DNA from: UBA5543 sp964464965
GTDB taxonomy: Bacteria > Bacteroidota > Bacteroidia > Chitinophagales > Chitinophagaceae
Assembly: GCA_964464965.1 (NCBI GenBank)
Contig: CAYXHM010000003.1
Location: 310,001 to 374,000, forward strand
Length of the DNA: 64,000 nucleotides
Reading direction: 5' to 3'
Each line of letters begins with the position of its first letter. Positions within the stretch are counted from its first letter, which is position 1. A program made the translations under genes and the position numbers. Below, piece after piece: positions 1-8,544 of this stretch. Below the pieces are notes generated by a model that worked only from the letters and a program-made list of their open reading frames with translations, was not told the DNA's origin and searched no databases.

Positions 1-1470
1 ACGCGCCTCTTCCAGTGTAGATGCATAATTCTTCAGCGTTTTGTCCGTTGTCTCCACCCCGGGATTGATTTGCCCTGATGCGTGGCCTATACACTCGTGC
101 ATATCTGTGTGCAGGTCAGACGCTAGGTTGCCATGTTCTTTAATACGCGCTTTTACTGTTTCATCAGCAACAAACTCGTCCAGGAAACCACCTTTTGATT
201 TTGCTACGTTATAAGCATGTATAATGTTGCTGAGCGATACAGATTTCGAGCCGTGGTTCTTACGTATCCAGTCGGCGTTGGGCAGGTTAATGCCAATAGG
301 AGTAGAAGGCGCTGCGTCACCGCTTTCAACTATTGCGGTGATGGCTTTTGCCGTGATACCTTTTACCTCTTTCTTTTTATGCTCATCCATCAGCGGAGAA
401 TTATCTTCAAACCACTGGGCCTGTTGTGCTATTGCGTTGATACGTTTGGTAGCTTCCATGTCTTTCATAGATACTATAGCCTCAAAGCTGCCTTTTTTGC
501 CTATAGCATCCAGGTACACTTCTATAAATCCGTTCACAACGTCTATGCGCGATGCAGTATCATTCGCCCAGGCAATGCTGTACTCGTCAAATGTTTTCAG
601 GTCGCCTGTTTTGTAATACTGCACCAGCAGCTCCAGCGATTTCTTTTGTTGCTCGTTCTCTGCTACAGGTATTGCTTTTTCCAGCCAATACACTATTTTT
701 TCAATAGCCTGCGTGTACATACCGCCCACTTTCCATACTTTCTCTACAATCTGCCCGTTCTCTTTCATCAGCTTGGTATTCAGGCCCCACGATGGTGCAT
801 CGCCCTTAGTCTCAAACTTAGAATAGAAAGCTTCCACTTCTTTCTGCGTTACACCTTCGTAAAAGTTGTTGGACGACATAGCTACGTTATCTATATCAGG
901 ACGCTGGTCAACCACTTTTGGTTCAATGCTCAAATCATACACCAGTGGCGTAATACGTGTTATGAATGCATCTACGGTTTCGCCCTGGTTTACCGGCAGC
1001 AGGCTTGCATCACTGTTCTTAATCACTTCTGCAAAATATGCCTCGCTACAGGTAGGAATAAATTTCTCATTACCATAGTGATGGTGGTTGCCATTGCTGA
1101 ACCAGAACCGGCCGCAGTATTCTTCAAATTTTTTCCAGTCTTCACTATTCTTATCGCCTTTGTAGCTGCCATATGCGGCTTCCAGTGTTTTGCGCAGCAG
1201 TATGCCGTATTTACTTTTCTGGTCGTAGATAATATCACGACCGCAAAGCGCTGCCTCATACAGGTAATATGCCAGTTCTTTTTGCTGTGCGCTTAGTTCT
1301 TCCCAGCCCGGTACCTGGTAGCGCAGTATCTTTATATCTGCAAACTGTTCGGCCTCTACTTTAAATTCTGTTGCTTCAGCGGGTTTCTGCTCTTTAGCAC
1401 CTTCTTTACATGCTGTCATAAATAATTGTGTACCCATTAATGCTATAACAGGCAATGTCCATTTTTTCAT
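1..1470 (-). CDS. Dipeptidyl peptidase III-like M49 metallopeptidase (partial)
   Basis: The first 490 codons of a zinc peptidase of family M49, which removes dipeptides from peptide N-termini; the C-terminus lies beyond the left edge. The start ATG (1468-1470) is followed by a lipoprotein-like signal (MKKWTLPVIALMG, then a Cys at residue 21 in FMTACKE), so the enzyme is probably membrane-anchored in the cell envelope. The M49 zinc motif HExxGH is present as HECIGH (residues 458-463, bases 82-99), and EEAR at the window edge fits the second M49 motif carrying the third zinc ligand. The family is usually about 650-700 residues, so about a quarter is missing. It is divergent from the small lipoprotein gene at 1594. 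Family call is firm; substrate is not known. Confidence 0.88.
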   Translation of the reverse strand, partial: MKKWTLPVIALMGTQLFMTACKEGAKEQKPAEATEFKVEAEQFADIKILRYQVPGWEELSAQQKELAYYLYEAALCGRDIIYDQKSKYGILLRKTLEAAYGSYKGDKNSEDWKKFEEYCGRFWFSNGNHHHYGNEKFIPTCSEAYFAEVIKNSDASLLPVNQGETVDAFITRITPLVYDLSIEPKVVDQRPDIDNVAMSSNNFYEGVTQKEVEAFYSKFETKGDAPSWGLNTKLMKENGQIVEKVWKVGGMYTQAIEKIVYWLEKAIPVAENEQQKKSLELLVQYYKTGDLKTFDEYSIAWANDTASRIDVVNGFIEVYLDAIGKKGSFEAIVSMKDMEATKRINAIAQQAQWFEDNSPLMDEHKKKEVKGITAKAITAIVESGDAAPSTPIGINLPNADWIRKNHGSKSVSLSNIIHAYNVAKSKGGFLDEFVADETVKARIKEHGNLASDLHTDMHECIGHASGQINPGVETTDKTLKNYASTLEEAR

Positions 1471-1579
1471 ATTCTGATAAAAAATTATGTTGCGATTTTA
1501 AAAGTACCCCATTGCCGCCAGTATAAAAAGCTTTGATGCGGAAAATCCCCCTTTTGTACGGAATATTTAAACTATCTGC

Positions 1580-1587
1580 TACTTTTG
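1580..1587 (+). promoter_or_regulatory. Possible Bacteroidetes -7 box (TACTTTTG)
   Basis: Matches TAnnTTTG, only 6 nt before the ATG at 1594, so the transcript would be nearly leaderless. A TTTG at 1553-1556 is the best -33 candidate, but its spacing (23 bp) is longer than usual. Moderate to low confidence. Confidence 0.4.
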
Positions 1588-1593
1588 CCGCGC

Positions 1594-2058
1594 ATGAAAT
1601 ATTTTATATGGTTACTGGTGTTAACCCTGTCCGCTTGTGGCAATGCAGATAATACTGCTGATAATGATAGCGTATCGTTTTACGCACCTGCTGCCGGTAC
1701 TGTAATAGCTGCCGATAGTATGCGCATAGAGGAGGATAATCTGAATGAATTGTACTATTCTGTTTCTATAACCGCTACGGATAACAGCGTAGATGGAGCA
1801 TACATGCTGCGTGCTGCCCATGGTTATAATGAGGCCCAGAGCGAAATAAAATTCCCGAAGCTGACACAGAGCCTTACCCCTGTTATCAGGCAGGACGAGC
1901 AGATGCCGTACAGTTATATTATTGGTTTTAAGTACGATAACGACACCGTATTTAATGATTATATAAGAGTGTTTGCCAAGCGTATGCCCGGCGTTGCTAC
2001 ACAAATTGAGCTGCGGTACTTAAAGTCTTATTACATCGATACAGTTTCAAAAAAATAG
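1594..2058 (+). CDS. Small putative lipoprotein
   Basis: A 154-residue protein of unrecognised family. The ATG at 1594 is preferred over an upstream TTG at 1585 because it places a short signal peptide at the very N-terminus, ending in the lipobox LSAC (Cys at about residue 15); the mature protein would be anchored to a membrane by that Cys. The mature part is acidic, with alternating polar and hydrophobic residues that suggest beta structure, and no catalytic motif is visible. It stands alone, divergent from the M49 peptidase gene. Function unknown. Confidence 0.7.
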   Translation: MKYFIWLLVLTLSACGNADNTADNDSVSFYAPAAGTVIAADSMRIEEDNLNELYYSVSITATDNSVDGAYMLRAAHGYNEAQSEIKFPKLTQSLTPVIRQDEQMPYSYIIGFKYDNDTVFNDYIRVFAKRMPGVATQIELRYLKSYYIDTVSKK

Positions 2059-2310
2059 TTCCGCCGGAAGACGGAACACCATTTACTTTAAGCGTAGAAT
2101 GTATGATGATCATGGGGTAGGCTATATAGTTCTGCTTCTGGTATAAAAGTATTACACCATTATTACGCCTGTATTGACTAAACGTTACGCGTTGGTTATC
2201 GTATTGTTGATATTATGTTATATCCACAGTTTTTATACACTTTATACATAGGTATTCCACAGTCATACAGCTTTGAGTATTTGTTATTGCGATGATATTT
2301 TTTTCTAAAA
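2059..2310. other. Intergenic region, no gene seen
   Basis: AT-rich stretch between the lipoprotein gene and the arsR-type promoter. It begins with an imperfect inverted repeat (GTTCCG 2058-2063 / CGGAAC 2072-2077) without a T-run, a weak terminator candidate at best. Nothing else is supported. Confidence 0.5.
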
Positions 2311-2342
2311 TTTGTGTAAGTAAATACTTACGCATATATTTG
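2311..2342 (+). promoter_or_regulatory. Promoter of the arsR-AHSA1 operon
   Basis: TTTG at 2311-2314 and TATATTTG at 2335-2342 match the Bacteroidetes -33 and -7 elements with 20 bp between them. Transcription should begin near 2349, giving a leader of about 14 nt before the ATG at 2363. Both operator copies overlap this promoter. Confidence 0.8.
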
Positions 2343-2357
2343 TAAGCAAATACTTAC
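2316..2357. promoter_or_regulatory. Twin operators of the ArsR-type repressor
   Basis: Two near-identical dyads, GTAAGTAAATACTTAC (2316-2331) and GTAAGCAAATACTTAC (2342-2357), lie 26 bp apart start to start. The first fills the spacer between the -33 and -7 boxes; the second covers the expected transcription start. The layout fits tight autorepression by the regulator encoded 5 bp downstream. Confidence 0.8.
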
Positions 2358-2362
2358 ACATT

Positions 2363-2695
2363 ATGCCGGCAACAAGAAGAGATGTATTCCAGGCCATAGC
2401 CGACCCTACACGCAGGGAAATAATAAACCTGGTAGCACAGCAGGAAATGAACCTGAATGCCATAGCGCAAAACTTTGACGTGAGCCGCCCTGCCATATCG
2501 CAGCATATTAAGATACTGATAGAATGCGGCCTTATCAATATAAAACAGAAAGGACGGGAACGTTACTGCGAAGTGCAACTGGAGCCCCTGAATGAAGTAG
2601 CGGAATGGGTAGAGCAATACAGGCTGATGTGGCAGGAAAGGCACGACAGGCTGGAGCTGATGCTGAAGAAAATGCAGATGAAAAAGAAAAAGTAA
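2363..2695 (+). CDS. ArsR/SmtB-family winged-helix transcriptional regulator
   Basis: A 110-residue repressor-type protein. Residues 1-80 show the ArsR fold: 'ADPTRREIINLV' in helix 1 and the recognition region 'NFDVSRPAISQHIKIL' followed by a wing. There are no Cys-rich metal sites of the ArsR or CadC type, so it is probably one of the metal-free regulators commonly found beside AHSA1/START-domain genes. The basic C-terminus ends in a Lys run. It is followed after 31 nt by the AHSA1-domain gene, and two dyads over its own promoter indicate autorepression. Confidence 0.9.
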   Translation: MPATRRDVFQAIADPTRREIINLVAQQEMNLNAIAQNFDVSRPAISQHIKILIECGLINIKQKGRERYCEVQLEPLNEVAEWVEQYRLMWQERHDRLELMLKKMQMKKKK

Positions 2696-2726
2696 TCAAA
2701 TTTTATAACTACAAAAACCAAGAACA

Positions 2727-3227
2727 ATGAGCACAAAAAATCAAACAATCATTAAAGCAGAACCAGGCAAACAGGATTTATACATTATAAGGGAATTTGA
2801 CGCACCGCGCGACCTGGTATTTAAAGCGCATACAGACCCAGACCTGCTGATGCAGTGGATGGGACCGCGCGGCTATGTTAATAAGGTAGATTACTACAAT
2901 AGTAAAAGCGGTGGCGGGTACAGGTACATGACCTATGATAAAGACGGGAATGAAATAGCTGCTTTTAACGGGGCCATACATGAGATAACAGCACCTGAGC
3001 GTATCATCCAGACTTTTGAATATGAAGGATTGCCTGAAAGGGGCCATGTGACACTGGATACTATGACATTTGAAGAACTGCCCGGGGGCAGGACACGGGT
3101 GACGGGACATTCAGTATGCCGTTTTGTTGCAGACCGCGAAGCTATGATGCAAAGTGGCATGGAAACAGGTGTGAATGAAGGATATGAGAAACTGGATGAG
3201 ATGTTGCAGAATGGTACCGTAAAGTAA
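2727..3227 (+). CDS. SRPBCC / AHSA1-domain protein
   Basis: A 166-residue cytosolic protein of the SRPBCC (START-like) superfamily, AHSA1 branch. Family signatures visible are 'REFDAPRDLVFKAHTDPDLLMQW' near residue 25, split here as REFDAP and FKAHTDPDLLMQW, a central 'GNEIAAFNGAIHEI', and a C-terminal helix with GMETGVNEGYEKLDE. These proteins form a hydrophobic ligand pocket; the ligand is not predictable. The pairing with an ArsR-type regulator is a standard arrangement, and both genes should be on one transcript from the promoter at 2311. Confidence 0.88.
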   Translation: MSTKNQTIIKAEPGKQDLYIIREFDAPRDLVFKAHTDPDLLMQWMGPRGYVNKVDYYNSKSGGGYRYMTYDKDGNEIAAFNGAIHEITAPERIIQTFEYEGLPERGHVTLDTMTFEELPGGRTRVTGHSVCRFVADREAMMQSGMETGVNEGYEKLDEMLQNGTVK

Positions 3228-3266
3228 TGCACAAGCTCTGTTTCATATTTATTCAGCAAGCATAAA

Positions 3267-3293
3267 AAAGCCCCGCCTGAAGGTGGGGCTTTA
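3267..3293. terminator. Bidirectional intrinsic terminator
   Basis: A GC-rich hairpin (AAAGCCCCGCCT ... AGGTGGGGCTTT, loop of about 4 nt). The minus-strand transcript has the longer U-run, so it should end the small-protein operon coming from the right as well as the AHSA1 gene from the left. Confidence 0.8.
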
Positions 3294-3369
3294 CAAACAC
3301 AAAGGGTTTATAGCAAACAAACAAGGTTTAATAAAGTGCGGCAGAGGGTGATATTTATCCCCCTGCGCT

Positions 3370-3552
3370 TTACATAATATTTTCAAGGTTGGCCGCGAGC
3401 AGCAGCAACGCTAATATGGTGGCGAAGATGATAGTCTTCTGGGTGATTTCATTATTCAGTTTCGCTTTTAACGCGGATATTCTTTTGCCAAAGATATTTT
3501 TAGCGACCGGTAGTGCCGGAATGGAAATGTGTAATCGTGATGTGTGTGGCAT
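3370..3552 (-). CDS. Small tail-anchored membrane protein, divergent family member
   Basis: A 60-residue protein with a basic N-terminal half (FGKRISALKAKL) and one hydrophobic segment at residues 38-56. The stretch NNEITQKTIIF followed by LLLLAANL aligns by eye with KKEITTKILLF and CLVLAVNI of the small proteins at 13009 and 3624, so it looks like a diverged third copy with a five-residue C-terminal extension. It lies 71 nt downstream of the copy at 3624 on the same strand and is probably co-transcribed with it. Function unknown; topology would be N-terminus in the cytoplasm. Confidence 0.6.
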   Translation of the reverse strand: MPHTSRLHISIPALPVAKNIFGKRISALKAKLNNEITQKTIIFATILALLLLAANLENIM

Positions 3553-3623
3553 TGTGTGTGTTTTATTTTTGTTTAGAAGATGTTTCCTGGCAATAGTGTG
3601 GTATTAATTACAGACAGTCGGTA

Positions 3624-3773
3624 TTAGATATTAACCGCCAGTACCAGGCATGCAAGTATACCGGCAAACAAAAGGATTTTTGTAGTAGCCTCTTTGCGTA
3701 TGATAGCCGGTACGTTTTTAACGGTTACTGCTTTTGTATCCTGGTAGTAGAAATTGTTGATAGTTGCCTGCAT
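3624..3773 (-). CDS. Small tail-anchored membrane protein (49 aa)
   Basis: A 49-residue protein with a polar N-terminus, the motif RKEATTKILLF and a C-terminal membrane helix ending exactly in CLVLAVNI before the stop. The C-terminal 26 residues are almost identical to those of the 57-residue protein at 13009, while the N-termini differ, which argues that the membrane tail is the conserved functional part. Its upstream region also matches that gene's promoter closely. No known family is recognised. The gene is short but supported by the paralog and the promoter. Confidence 0.7.
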   Translation of the reverse strand: MQATINNFYYQDTKAVTVKNVPAIIRKEATTKILLFAGILACLVLAVNI

Positions 3774-3847
3774 GATTTGTGTTTTTATTTTGTGTTTTGA
3801 AAATGTGTTTTATTCTGTTTGGTGTCGCTGTGTTTGTTTTGACAATA

Positions 3848-3880
3848 CAAAGATGCGACATGGAGGCAGGTGTTTCCAAA
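3848..3880 (-). promoter_or_regulatory. Promoter of the small-protein gene at 3624
   Basis: Read on the minus strand: TTTGG (3876-3880) and CATCTTTG (3848-3855), 20 bp apart, the Bacteroidetes spacing with one mismatch in the -7 box. The sequences GGAAACA and CATGTCGCAT around it are shared with the promoter at 12913-12945. Confidence 0.7.
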
Positions 3881-3885
3881 AAAAT

Positions 3886-3943
3886 GCTAACGGTTAACGC
3901 TCCCTTTGTAATTGGTTAACAGGCAAATATGTTAACGGTTAAC
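3886..3943. promoter_or_regulatory. Cluster of five GTTAAC boxes (operator array)
   Basis: GCTAAC at 3886 and GTTAAC at 3893, 3915, 3931 and 3938. Taken from 3893 away from the promoter, the start-to-start steps are 22, 16 and 7 bp, and the nearest of these boxes is 12 bp from the -33 element. The array at 12839-12900 has the same steps and the same 12-bp gap, so it is a conserved regulator-binding layout. Confidence 0.65.
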
Positions 3944-3990
3944 AAACCATTAAGAAAAGATGAAGTCGTTTCCTGGTGGCATAAAAATAA

Positions 3991-4023
3991 AAACGCCGGT
4001 AAATCAATATTTACCGGCGTTTT
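3991..4023. terminator. Intrinsic terminator after the Ig-like T9SS protein gene
   Basis: Perfect hairpin AAACGCCGGTAAAT / ATTTACCGGCGTTT with a 5-nt core loop; on the minus strand it is followed by a T-rich run. It ends transcription of the gene at 4065-6977. Confidence 0.85.
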
Positions 4024-4064
4024 GTAATAGTTGGTATTACCGCTGCTATGATATAATATATCAA

Positions 4065-6977
4065 TTATTGCGTTACACTAAACCTTCTTACTTCCTGCTT
4101 GCCATTTACATCTATACGTACCATATACATGCCTGCAGCAGGTGTATTCATGTTTATTTCATGGTTAAGTTTACCCATGTTAACAGATGCTTCCCCGGTA
4201 TATAAAACCTGCCCGACAGCATTCACTACTGTGATCGTAGCTTTTTCATTGCCGGTGGATGCGTATTCACCGGATACAGTGAATTTGCCTGTATTTGGGT
4301 TAGGATACAGTACCAGTTGGTTGAAGGCTATGTTACTATTGTCGATACCTGTTGTAATAAATTTACTGCTTACTTCAGTCGCTGCTACGCAGAAGTAGTT
4401 GCTGGTCATTACCACGTGTACCCTGTCTGTAACTTTAACAGGTGCTGTATATAATGCGGAAGTGGCACCCGGCACCCTCATGTTGTTAACGTACCACTCG
4501 TATGTTGGGTTGTCGCCCCCATGTTCCGGCATGGCTACAAAGGTGTACTTGTTGTCTCCTGCATAATGAACAGACAGCGTTACTTTAGGCATTACAGGGG
4601 CCTCTACGTTAAAATTAAGGCCTTCGCTGGTTACAGGAAATACACAGGTTGCACTACTTGTGAAGCGGCACTTTATAATATCGTTGTCATGAAAGAAGGC
4701 AGATGTATAAGTGGGGCCTGTAGCACCGGGTATGTCTTTACCATTATTCATCCATTGGAATTTTGGATCTGTACCACTGTTTGTATAATAAGCAAACAGT
4801 TTTACTTCTGTTCCCCTGCATATGGTCGTGTCTCGCGTGTTACTGATGCTGACTGTGGCCGGAGTTGTCTGGTTAATATCCATAACCACATTGTTACTGG
4901 TGGCGAAAGTAGAAGCCGGGCACAAATAGCTGGATGTAATGATACACCTTACCACATCATTATCGTTGAGGGTTGAAGTAGTGAACTGTGGGGTATTGCT
5001 ACCGGTGTTGGTGCCGTTTACCTGCCACTGGAAGCCCGGATTAGGCCCAGCATAGGTAGTGCTTGTTGTAAAGGTCACCGGCACGCCTGAACATGCTGTG
5101 TTTGAACCTGTAGTGGTTGTTATGTCAATCGTCGGCTCTTCGTATTGGGTAACAATCATAATTACAGCATTGCTGGTTACCTTGGCAACAGTAGGGCAAA
5201 GTGCGTTTGATATCATCTCGCAATGTACAATGTCATTGTTGTTCAATGTAGCTGATATATATACCCTGCTTGGGCCGGTGTATTGTATCACGTTATTTAC
5301 GCGCCATACATAGGTAGGTGTCGCGCCGCCGTTGGTGGGAGTTGCCGTAAATGTAACCGGGATACCATAGCATATATTATTATAGTTAACAGCCACGCTT
5401 ACAGATGGTGTAACTGTTTGGGGTACTGTTAATGAAGCGGGATTTGATGTAACAGGTGACGGGCAAGAACCACTTACCACGCAACGGTATTCGCTGCTAT
5501 TGAGTGCCCCCGACACGTTTGTTATCATCAGCTTGTTGGTAGCGGCACCACTGTATGTAAGGTTGTTATTTACATTTGACCAGCCGGAACCCGCGTTTAC
5601 CTGCCATTGGTAAGCAAGGTTGCTGCCCGTTGCTGACACGGAAAAAGAAGTGTTGCTGCCATCGCAGGTAACTACAGATGTTGGGTGAGCTGTTATAGAA
5701 GGCGCCGTATTTACAGTAAGTGTTCCAAAGTCAGATGATAATGTAGCAGGGCAGCTACCGGATACTATGCAGCGGAACCACTCGTTATTAAGCGGAGAGT
5801 TGGCGGTTATGCCTATTAATTGCAGGGAGTCTGTTGTAACACCATCAATATTTGTACCATTAGCAAGATTTGACCAAGTTGTACCATTTAAATATTGCCA
5901 TTGATAAGCAAGATTAGACCCTGTAGCTTTTACAGTATAATATGTATTGGAGCCAGAACATATTGTTGAATTGACGGGTTGTGAAGTAATAGCTGGTTTA
6001 GTAGTAACCGTAAGAACACCATGACCTGATGTGACAGGTGATGGGCATGTACCGCTTACCACGCAACGATACCTGTAGTTATCCATACCGGTCGTTACTG
6101 CACTAATATTAAGCTGGCTTGTGTTAACACCGCTATAAAGGCTGGTGTTGGATAAATTGTTATACACACCACCACCATTGGTAGATACCTGCCACTGGAA
6201 TGAAAGGCCTGTACCTGCGGCTGTAACACTAAAAGAAGCCGCGGTTTGATTACATGCTGTTACAGAAACGGGACCGGCACCTATTGATGGCCTGTCATTT
6301 ACAGTAAGATATTTAGCAGCTGATTTAACTGTGCCGCATGGGCCGCTGGCTACGCAATAATATGCAGCGTATGGCTTAGGCGTATTCGTAACATTTGTAA
6401 GAGTGAGCGTAGGAGTTGTAGCACCGCTGTAGTAAGATGTATTTGCAACAGGAACGTAACCTGAACCTGTATAACCATACCACTGATAACCCGTAACTGT
6501 ACCGTTTACTGTTAATGAGAAAGTAGCATTTGCACCACTGCATATAACAGTACTACCGGCAGATTCTGCTAAAACGGACAGTGAGCCGTTTACCGTTAAG
6601 GTAGCTATATTCGATGTTGCTGCGGGGTTATCCGGTCCCGTTGCTATACACCTGAAACTATAGTTATTCATACTTACCGGTATATTATTCAGTGTAAGTA
6701 CATTACTGGTAGCAAAACTGTAAACCCCACCATTAGTTATGTCTGTAAAACCTCCGCCTCCGCCATTGTCCACCTGCCATTTATAGCTGGTTGCATTTGT
6801 AGCGGTCACGCTGAATTTTATACCTGATGCTCCCTGGCATACAGTTCTGTTTACAGGTTGGCTGGTAATAGCAGGGGGTATGGCATATGCAGCAGTCGTT
6901 ATAAGCATTAGTATTGCATAACTGAAGAGATAGCGTGAATGCTTTGCTATACTCATTAGGGGTAGATGAATTTTCAT
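4065..6977 (-). CDS. Large secreted Ig-like repeat protein with T9SS type A sorting domain
   Basis: A 970-residue surface or secreted protein. A signal peptide (hydrophobic segment about residues 16-32, ending TTAAYA) is followed by five Ig-like repeats of about 85-95 residues, each with a Cys pair and the pattern YQW...YRC.VSG.CP, then about four longer repeats of a related kind each starting near a Cys (such as ICYGIPVTF and TACSGVPVTF). The final 85 residues (LVLYPNPNTGKF ... RRFSVTQ) form a type A sorting domain that directs export by the type IX system and cleavage on the surface. Repeat architecture suggests an adhesive or structural role; no enzyme domain is visible. An internal ATG at 6956 is an alternative start. 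Confidence 0.85.
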   Translation of the reverse strand: MKIHLPLMSIAKHSRYLFSYAILMLITTAAYAIPPAITSQPVNRTVCQGASGIKFSVTATNATSYKWQVDNGGGGGFTDITNGGVYSFATSNVLTLNNIPVSMNNYSFRCIATGPDNPAATSNIATLTVNGSLSVLAESAGSTVICSGANATFSLTVNGTVTGYQWYGYTGSGYVPVANTSYYSGATTPTLTLTNVTNTPKPYAAYYCVASGPCGTVKSAAKYLTVNDRPSIGAGPVSVTACNQTAASFSVTAAGTGLSFQWQVSTNGGGVYNNLSNTSLYSGVNTSQLNISAVTTGMDNYRYRCVVSGTCPSPVTSGHGVLTVTTKPAITSQPVNSTICSGSNTYYTVKATGSNLAYQWQYLNGTTWSNLANGTNIDGVTTDSLQLIGITANSPLNNEWFRCIVSGSCPATLSSDFGTLTVNTAPSITAHPTSVVTCDGSNTSFSVSATGSNLAYQWQVNAGSGWSNVNNNLTYSGAATNKLMITNVSGALNSSEYRCVVSGSCPSPVTSNPASLTVPQTVTPSVSVAVNYNNICYGIPVTFTATPTNGGATPTYVWRVNNVIQYTGPSRVYISATLNNNDIVHCEMISNALCPTVAKVTSNAVIMIVTQYEEPTIDITTTTGSNTACSGVPVTFTTSTTYAGPNPGFQWQVNGTNTGSNTPQFTTSTLNDNDVVRCIITSSYLCPASTFATSNNVVMDINQTTPATVSISNTRDTTICRGTEVKLFAYYTNSGTDPKFQWMNNGKDIPGATGPTYTSAFFHDNDIIKCRFTSSATCVFPVTSEGLNFNVEAPVMPKVTLSVHYAGDNKYTFVAMPEHGGDNPTYEWYVNNMRVPGATSALYTAPVKVTDRVHVVMTSNYFCVAATEVSSKFITTGIDNSNIAFNQLVLYPNPNTGKFTVSGEYASTGNEKATITVVNAVGQVLYTGEASVNMGKLNHEINMNTPAAGMYMVRIDVNGKQEVRRFSVTQ

Positions 6978-7355
6978 ACAAAGTGTTTTATACCTGTGAA
7001 TAATGTTAAATAATTATTAACTGTAAAAGTTGCAATTTTTTTTTGATTTATCATAGGTTTTCAACATATATAAATATATCTTAAATTAAATATTAAGATG
7101 TAAGATAAAATGTTCCCACCTATGACCTTAAGCAAAAACGCCGGCGAAGTCGCCGGCGTTTTTGAGAATGATACTGTAGTTTATTGTGCTATATTGAATT
7201 GTATTGTAACCCGTCGTTCATTTACCTCTATATGTATTACGTATATAGCCAGTGGCCCGTTTTGTATGACTGCATTAACGGGCATAAATAACTTGTATTA
7301 TGTATTTAGAATAACCATTATATTAATTAGTAATTAACAAGATATATGTAATATA
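6978..7355. other. AT-rich intergenic region with terminator
   Basis: No gene is supported. It holds the strong hairpin at 7134-7163 and a weaker inverted repeat (GCCCGTT 7255-7261 / AACGGGC 7277-7283). The part next to 6977 must carry the promoter of the Ig-like gene, but no clear -7 consensus is seen. Confidence 0.5.
7134..7163. terminator. Intrinsic terminator
   Basis: Perfect inverted repeat AAAAACGCCGGCG / CGCCGGCGTTTTT with an AAGT loop and T-runs on both strands. It should end the FAD oxidoreductase transcript coming from the right. Confidence 0.85.
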
Positions 7356-8411
7356 TTACAGCGATAATACTTTTCTAAACCGATGAATATCGGCCAGCGG
7401 GTTTATTGGCTTATCATGCAATAGGTGCCCAACAAACTGGTGTGAAAAATAAGGAGCCAGCGAGCAGCCTTTTGTGCCCATACCGTTAAATATACCAACA
7501 GAAGGGTGGTGTGGATGTAACCCTACAAAAGGCCTCCTTTCAAGACTGGCGGGACGAATAGCCGCCTTGTGGTCAATGATTTCATATGGAAGCTTCAGCC
7601 AGTCTGATAATACAGCATCGGTCTTTTCTCTAAAAGCTTTAGTAGGATTCGCATGTTCAAACTCCCATTCAAAAGATGAGCCTATCCAGAAGTAATCATC
7701 ATGAAGTGGTACTATGGTTATGCCCTGTTTGAATATGTTATTTGCAGGTAAATCTTTTATTTTTGCAATAAGCATTTCACCTTTACTAAATGCATAAGGC
7801 AATTTTTTAAAGTAATTATTATCAAAGCCTTGTATGCCATTGCACAAAATGAGCTTTTGGGCCTTAATATCTTTATAAACTACTTCTGTGGCGGTTATCC
7901 GGCAATCTCCTATATTGAAGTGTTCTTCTAAAAGAGCATTTTTCCGCTTAAGTTCGTTTCGCCATGCCGGTAGCAAGGCCTGAAGGTCTATAAGCAGGCC
8001 GGGGCTGGTAATGCCTGCCCCATATGTTGTGGTAAAGTACCGTGCATACTCTTGTATATTGCTTGCCTGGTGCAGGTATTCTTCCCCCTCACTCATTCTT
8101 TCATGCCAGGCATTGCTCATTTGTTCTGTGGCGTGAAAATTGACAATGTCTGTTTGTTTGCATACCTGTATGCCTATATCTTCTCCTATCTCTTCGTATG
8201 CCTGTGCCGCAAATGGCAGCAGTTCCTCTATCATCCAGGTGCGTACCAGCCTGCGGCCTGTCACCGGATTAATAATGCCACTGGCCACCCGGCTTGCTGT
8301 TACGGGATTGTCTTCGTCTATAACAATTACAGATTTGCCGTTACGCAATAAATTCCAACTGAGAAAAGTACCTGCTATTCCCTGGCCTATAATTAGATAA
8401 TCTGTTTGCAC
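7356..8411 (-). CDS. FAD-dependent oxidoreductase (DAO family)
   Basis: A 351-residue flavoprotein of the D-amino-acid oxidase fold. The N-terminal Rossmann motif is LIIGQGIAGTFL (GxGxxG) followed by the acidic end of strand 2 (VIVIDED). Later signatures are 'AAIRPASLERRPFVG' near residue 290 and 'GMGTKGCSLAP' near residue 318, both typical of this fold. There is no signal peptide, so it is cytosolic. The motif GIINPVTGRRLVRTW resembles the FAD domain of the tRNA-modifying enzyme MnmC, so a role in tRNA wobble-uridine modification is possible, but amine or amino-acid oxidation is equally open. Single-gene transcript. Confidence 0.8.
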   Translation of the reverse strand: MQTDYLIIGQGIAGTFLSWNLLRNGKSVIVIDEDNPVTASRVASGIINPVTGRRLVRTWMIEELLPFAAQAYEEIGEDIGIQVCKQTDIVNFHATEQMSNAWHERMSEGEEYLHQASNIQEYARYFTTTYGAGITSPGLLIDLQALLPAWRNELKRKNALLEEHFNIGDCRITATEVVYKDIKAQKLILCNGIQGFDNNYFKKLPYAFSKGEMLIAKIKDLPANNIFKQGITIVPLHDDYFWIGSSFEWEFEHANPTKAFREKTDAVLSDWLKLPYEIIDHKAAIRPASLERRPFVGLHPHHPSVGIFNGMGTKGCSLAPYFSHQFVGHLLHDKPINPLADIHRFRKVLSL

Positions 8412-8544
8412 ATGGCAAATATATAAATGATAACAGCCTTTGCCTTGTTAGTGCCAAAAATGATAGTAGATAAAATATTGCCTGTAATTGAACCTACATA
8501 TGTTATATGGCTTAACTTAGCTGATATAAATTAAGGTAAACGTT

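Noticed and set aside
217..1296. Long plus-strand open frame (359 codons) opposite the M49 peptidase gene
   Set aside because: The opposite strand encodes an M49 protein with intact zinc motif and signal; the antisense frame has no recognisable motifs and is a shadow of it.
2218..2262. Two sequences close to DnaA boxes (TATCCACA, TATTCCACA) in an AT-rich gap
   Set aside because: Both have a mismatch, only two are seen, and there is no dnaA, dnaN or gyrB nearby; an origin is not supported.
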